Assembly: GCA_038749025.1 (NCBI GenBank)
Contig: JBCDIL010000013.1
Coordinates: forward strand, 1 to 64,000
Source of the DNA: JBCAXA01 sp038749025
GTDB taxonomy: Bacteria; Pseudomonadota; Gammaproteobacteria; Steroidobacterales; Woeseiaceae
Length of the DNA stretch: 64,000 nt
Reading direction: 5' to 3'
Positions 61,953 to 64,000 of the stretch are shown here, piece after piece. A program made the translations under genes and the position numbers. The notes under the pieces are model-generated. The model was not told where the DNA came from. It saw only the letters and a program-made list of their open reading frames with translations, and did no database searches. The stretch's first letter is position 1; the number at the start of each line of letters is the position of its first letter.

Positions 61953-64000
61953 CTAGTTCGCTTGCCAGCTGGGCAGACGGCCAGGCGTGTAAGGCATTTG
62001 CAAACCTTCCAGCCGCTGTTCGAGTGCCGACAGATCGGCATCGAGTTGCCGTATTGTCGCAAGCGCTGCAGCAAATTGTTCAGCCGCGATAGCGTACGAG
62101 TTCCGGTACATCTGTGGAATGTCGCTACGTGTGCCGAGCAACCATGCATAGACAAGTGCCGAGCGGGTCGCAATCGACCATGGCGCCGATTCGTTGCGCG
62201 ACGTGATGGTCGTGTCACCCGTTAGCCGCTGATTGACATCGGCGAGCGCCGCAGCGATTCGACGCACCTCACTCGCGTCGGCTTCACTGGCGGTCGGCGT
62301 TCTCGAGATGCCGACTTTCAGGTGGTCGATGCGCGAGCTCATTTCTCCGCTGTATTGAACAGTGCCTTGCACGGCGCGGTAGAGTTCGCCCGTCTCACGT
62401 TGGAAAGCGAGCACCGCGTCCGGGCGACCGCTAATTTCGGGGCTGAGCGGTAGCGATTTCAGTCGGAACGTTTGCGGCTCGGTCAATTCGGTCAACACAC
62501 CCAGTTGGCGCTTTGCTAGCGTCACCGTGTAGTTGCCCGGTGTTGCTAACGGTCCAATCGGTGGCGACGCCCAATACGGCAGAAAATCGGGCGGCGTTAA
62601 GTCAATAGGATCAGTTGCCGACCAACGCATGTCCCAGGCGGTGCGATGCAGTCCTGCACTGGTTGAGCCGCTGACTTGGCGCACAACCTGACCTTCGCTG
62701 TCGCGAATAATCAGTACCACTGACGGCGCTTCTTCGCGGTCTTCGGCGCGCAGCGCCTCCCACGACGGATACGGCGTATCGTCGCCGGCGTCTTCCAACT
62801 CAATTTCGCGGCTGCGGCGCCGCTTCTTCAGTGTCTCGAGCGAGTCACCGAGGTGATAGGTGAAGACAACGCCATAGGGTGGGTTCGGCGCCGTGAAGAA
62901 GGCCTCACCCATCGAGCCCTTCTCGCGGCCGTCCCAAATGTCGCCTTCGACGTACAGCCAACTATCTTTGACCGGGAATACATGAGCCGGTTTGTCAGCG
63001 ATGCTAGCAGGCGCTGTTCGTAGCGGCGTGTAGTCGTCGAGGATATAGATGCCGCGACCGAACGTGCCGACGACGAGGTCGTTCTCACGCCGTTGGATTT
63101 CTAGGTCGCGCACGGCGATGGTCGGGAAGTTGTTTTTCATCGCATGCCACGACTGACCGCCGTCTTGCGTGACGAACAAACCAAACTCCGTACCGACGAA
63201 CAACAAGCTCGGGTCAACGTGGTCCTCGGCAATGGTGTGAGCCGAGCCGCGCACGGGTAAATCTCCAGTAATCGATGTCCAGGTACGGCCGCGGTCACTG
63301 GTTCTTAGAACGTACGGTTTGTAGTCACCCCGTTTGTGGTTGTCGATGATGGCGTAGGCGACATCGGCGTCATGAACCGACGCGATAATGTCTTCCACTA
63401 ACGACATATCCGGCACGCCACGAAAACGCCGTACGCTGCGCCAGTTCTCGCCACCGTCCTCGGTCACACTGATGACGCCATCATCGGTACCGGCGTAAAT
63501 TAAGCCAGGCTCCACGGGGCTTTCACTAAGACCGATAATGCTGCCGTAGCGTGATGTCGAGTCGTTCTTGGCAATCGAATCGACGCTCCAGACACGGTCC
63601 ATAACCGGTAGGGTATTGCGATCGAGCTGCCGGGTGAGGTCCGGGCTGATAGCGCGCCAGGAATTGCCGCGATCATCCGACTGGAATACTTTCTCGGCTG
63701 CGTAGTAAATCGTCGTGCGGTTATGAGGGCTAATGAGTAGTGGCGTATTCCAATTCCACTTGTAGCTCGTTTCTTCACCGGCCGGGTGGGGCGCTAAGAA
63801 GATACGTTCTTGGGTCCGGCGATCGTAGCGGGCTAAACCGCCGTACTGGTATTGCGCGTAAACGATGTTCGGATCTTCTGGATCGATCTGCGGTTTGTAG
63901 CCGTCACCGCCCAAAACAAACGTCCAATCGGAATTGGTAATGCCGTGAATGGTCGATGTTCGCGATGGTGCGCACAGCGAGTTGTTGTCCTGAGTGCCGC
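61953..64000 (-). CDS. Large exported BNR/VPS10-like protein (N-terminus outside window)
   Basis: The C-terminal ~682 residues of a BNR-repeat propeller protein; the frame runs through the right edge (GTQDNNSLCAPS is encoded in the last bases). Asp-boxes QSDDRGNSW, TEDGGENW, TSDRGRTW and TQDGGQSW are visible. The sequence parallels the protein at 20552-23689 segment by segment, for instance ISPHNRTTIYYAAEKVFQS against SPHDRATIYYGTQKLLKS, and both end in a helical tail. It is probably about 1,000 aa in full and exported. Function unknown. Confidence 0.88.
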   Translation of the reverse strand, partial: GTQDNNSLCAPSRTSTIHGITNSDWTFVLGGDGYKPQIDPEDPNIVYAQYQYGGLARYDRRTQERIFLAPHPAGEETSYKWNWNTPLLISPHNRTTIYYAAEKVFQSDDRGNSWRAISPDLTRQLDRNTLPVMDRVWSVDSIAKNDSTSRYGSIIGLSESPVEPGLIYAGTDDGVISVTEDGGENWRSVRRFRGVPDMSLVEDIIASVHDADVAYAIIDNHKRGDYKPYVLRTSDRGRTWTSITGDLPVRGSAHTIAEDHVDPSLLFVGTEFGLFVTQDGGQSWHAMKNNFPTIAVRDLEIQRRENDLVVGTFGRGIYILDDYTPLRTAPASIADKPAHVFPVKDSWLYVEGDIWDGREKGSMGEAFFTAPNPPYGVVFTYHLGDSLETLKKRRRSREIELEDAGDDTPYPSWEALRAEDREEAPSVVLIIRDSEGQVVRQVSGSTSAGLHRTAWDMRWSATDPIDLTPPDFLPYWASPPIGPLATPGNYTVTLAKRQLGVLTELTEPQTFRLKSLPLSPEISGRPDAVLAFQRETGELYRAVQGTVQYSGEMSSRIDHLKVGISRTPTASEADASEVRRIAAALADVNQRLTGDTTITSRNESAPWSIATRSALVYAWLLGTRSDIPQMYRNSYAIAAEQFAAALATIRQLDADLSALEQRLEGLQMPYTPGRLPSWQAN

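Overview
The window reads as chromosomal DNA of a free-living, probably marine or aquatic gammaproteobacterium; I did not place it more precisely. The pointers are GC-rich Gram-negative coding sequence, OmpA and TonB-dependent receptors, LPS-core type glycosyltransferases, Fur-type control of heme uptake, large exported peptidases and BNR-repeat proteins, and a complete kynurenine pathway ending in 3-hydroxyanthranilate dioxygenase. No rRNA, tRNA, CRISPR array, phage or insertion sequence was recognised.

Layout. 0-1.7 kb: the 3' part of a molybdopterin oxidoreductase of the FdhF/YdeP type, meeting a DUF7009-like gene tail to tail. 1.75-7.5 kb: a divergent metabolic locus. A REDY/HapK-like gene, an SDR and a LysR regulator run leftward. 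A SAM methyltransferase, a 111-aa protein and a flavoenzyme with a trimethylamine-dehydrogenase-like Fe-S motif run rightward. The 148-bp gap between them holds a strong promoter overlapped by a perfect 10-bp palindrome. 7.5-13.5 kb: MASE1-GGDEF cyclase, AAHS-type MFS transporter with NrtS, then a leftward operon (Vgb-like propeller, HD hydrolase, choice-anchor V protein) and an exported unknown. 13.6-20.5 kb: mostly single genes (P1 peptidase, OmpA, hydrolases, small membrane proteins). 20.5-36 kb: very large exported proteins (BNR/VPS10-like, M14 carboxypeptidase, DPP IV-like and S9 peptidases), interrupted at 28-30.8 kb by an AT-richer patch of poorly recognised genes and related short repeats.

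36-42 kb: a LysR gene divergent from haaO-kynU-kmo-kynA-kynB, which together convert tryptophan to the quinolinate precursor 2-amino-3-carboxymuconate semialdehyde. The genes overlap by 4 bp and stand nearly in reverse pathway order. 42-48 kb: a second LysR-controlled unit (aspartate dehydrogenase-LysR-semialdehyde dehydrogenase-CoA-acylating dehydrogenase), divergent from an aldolase of the DHDPS superfamily whose classical catalytic residues are replaced. 48-55 kb: FkbM methyltransferase, GT4, AbgT transporter, DUF4112, FMN reductase, BtuB-like receptor.

55-62 kb: a heme-acquisition locus. A Fur-box intergenic region separates a DUF6607 gene from a heme receptor, followed by hmuTUV and an IsdG/HmoB-like monooxygenase, closed by a perfect 16-bp-stem terminator. 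The window ends inside a second BNR-repeat protein, a paralogue of the one at 20.5-23.7 kb.

Protein families were assigned by reading motifs in the translations; no database search was run.
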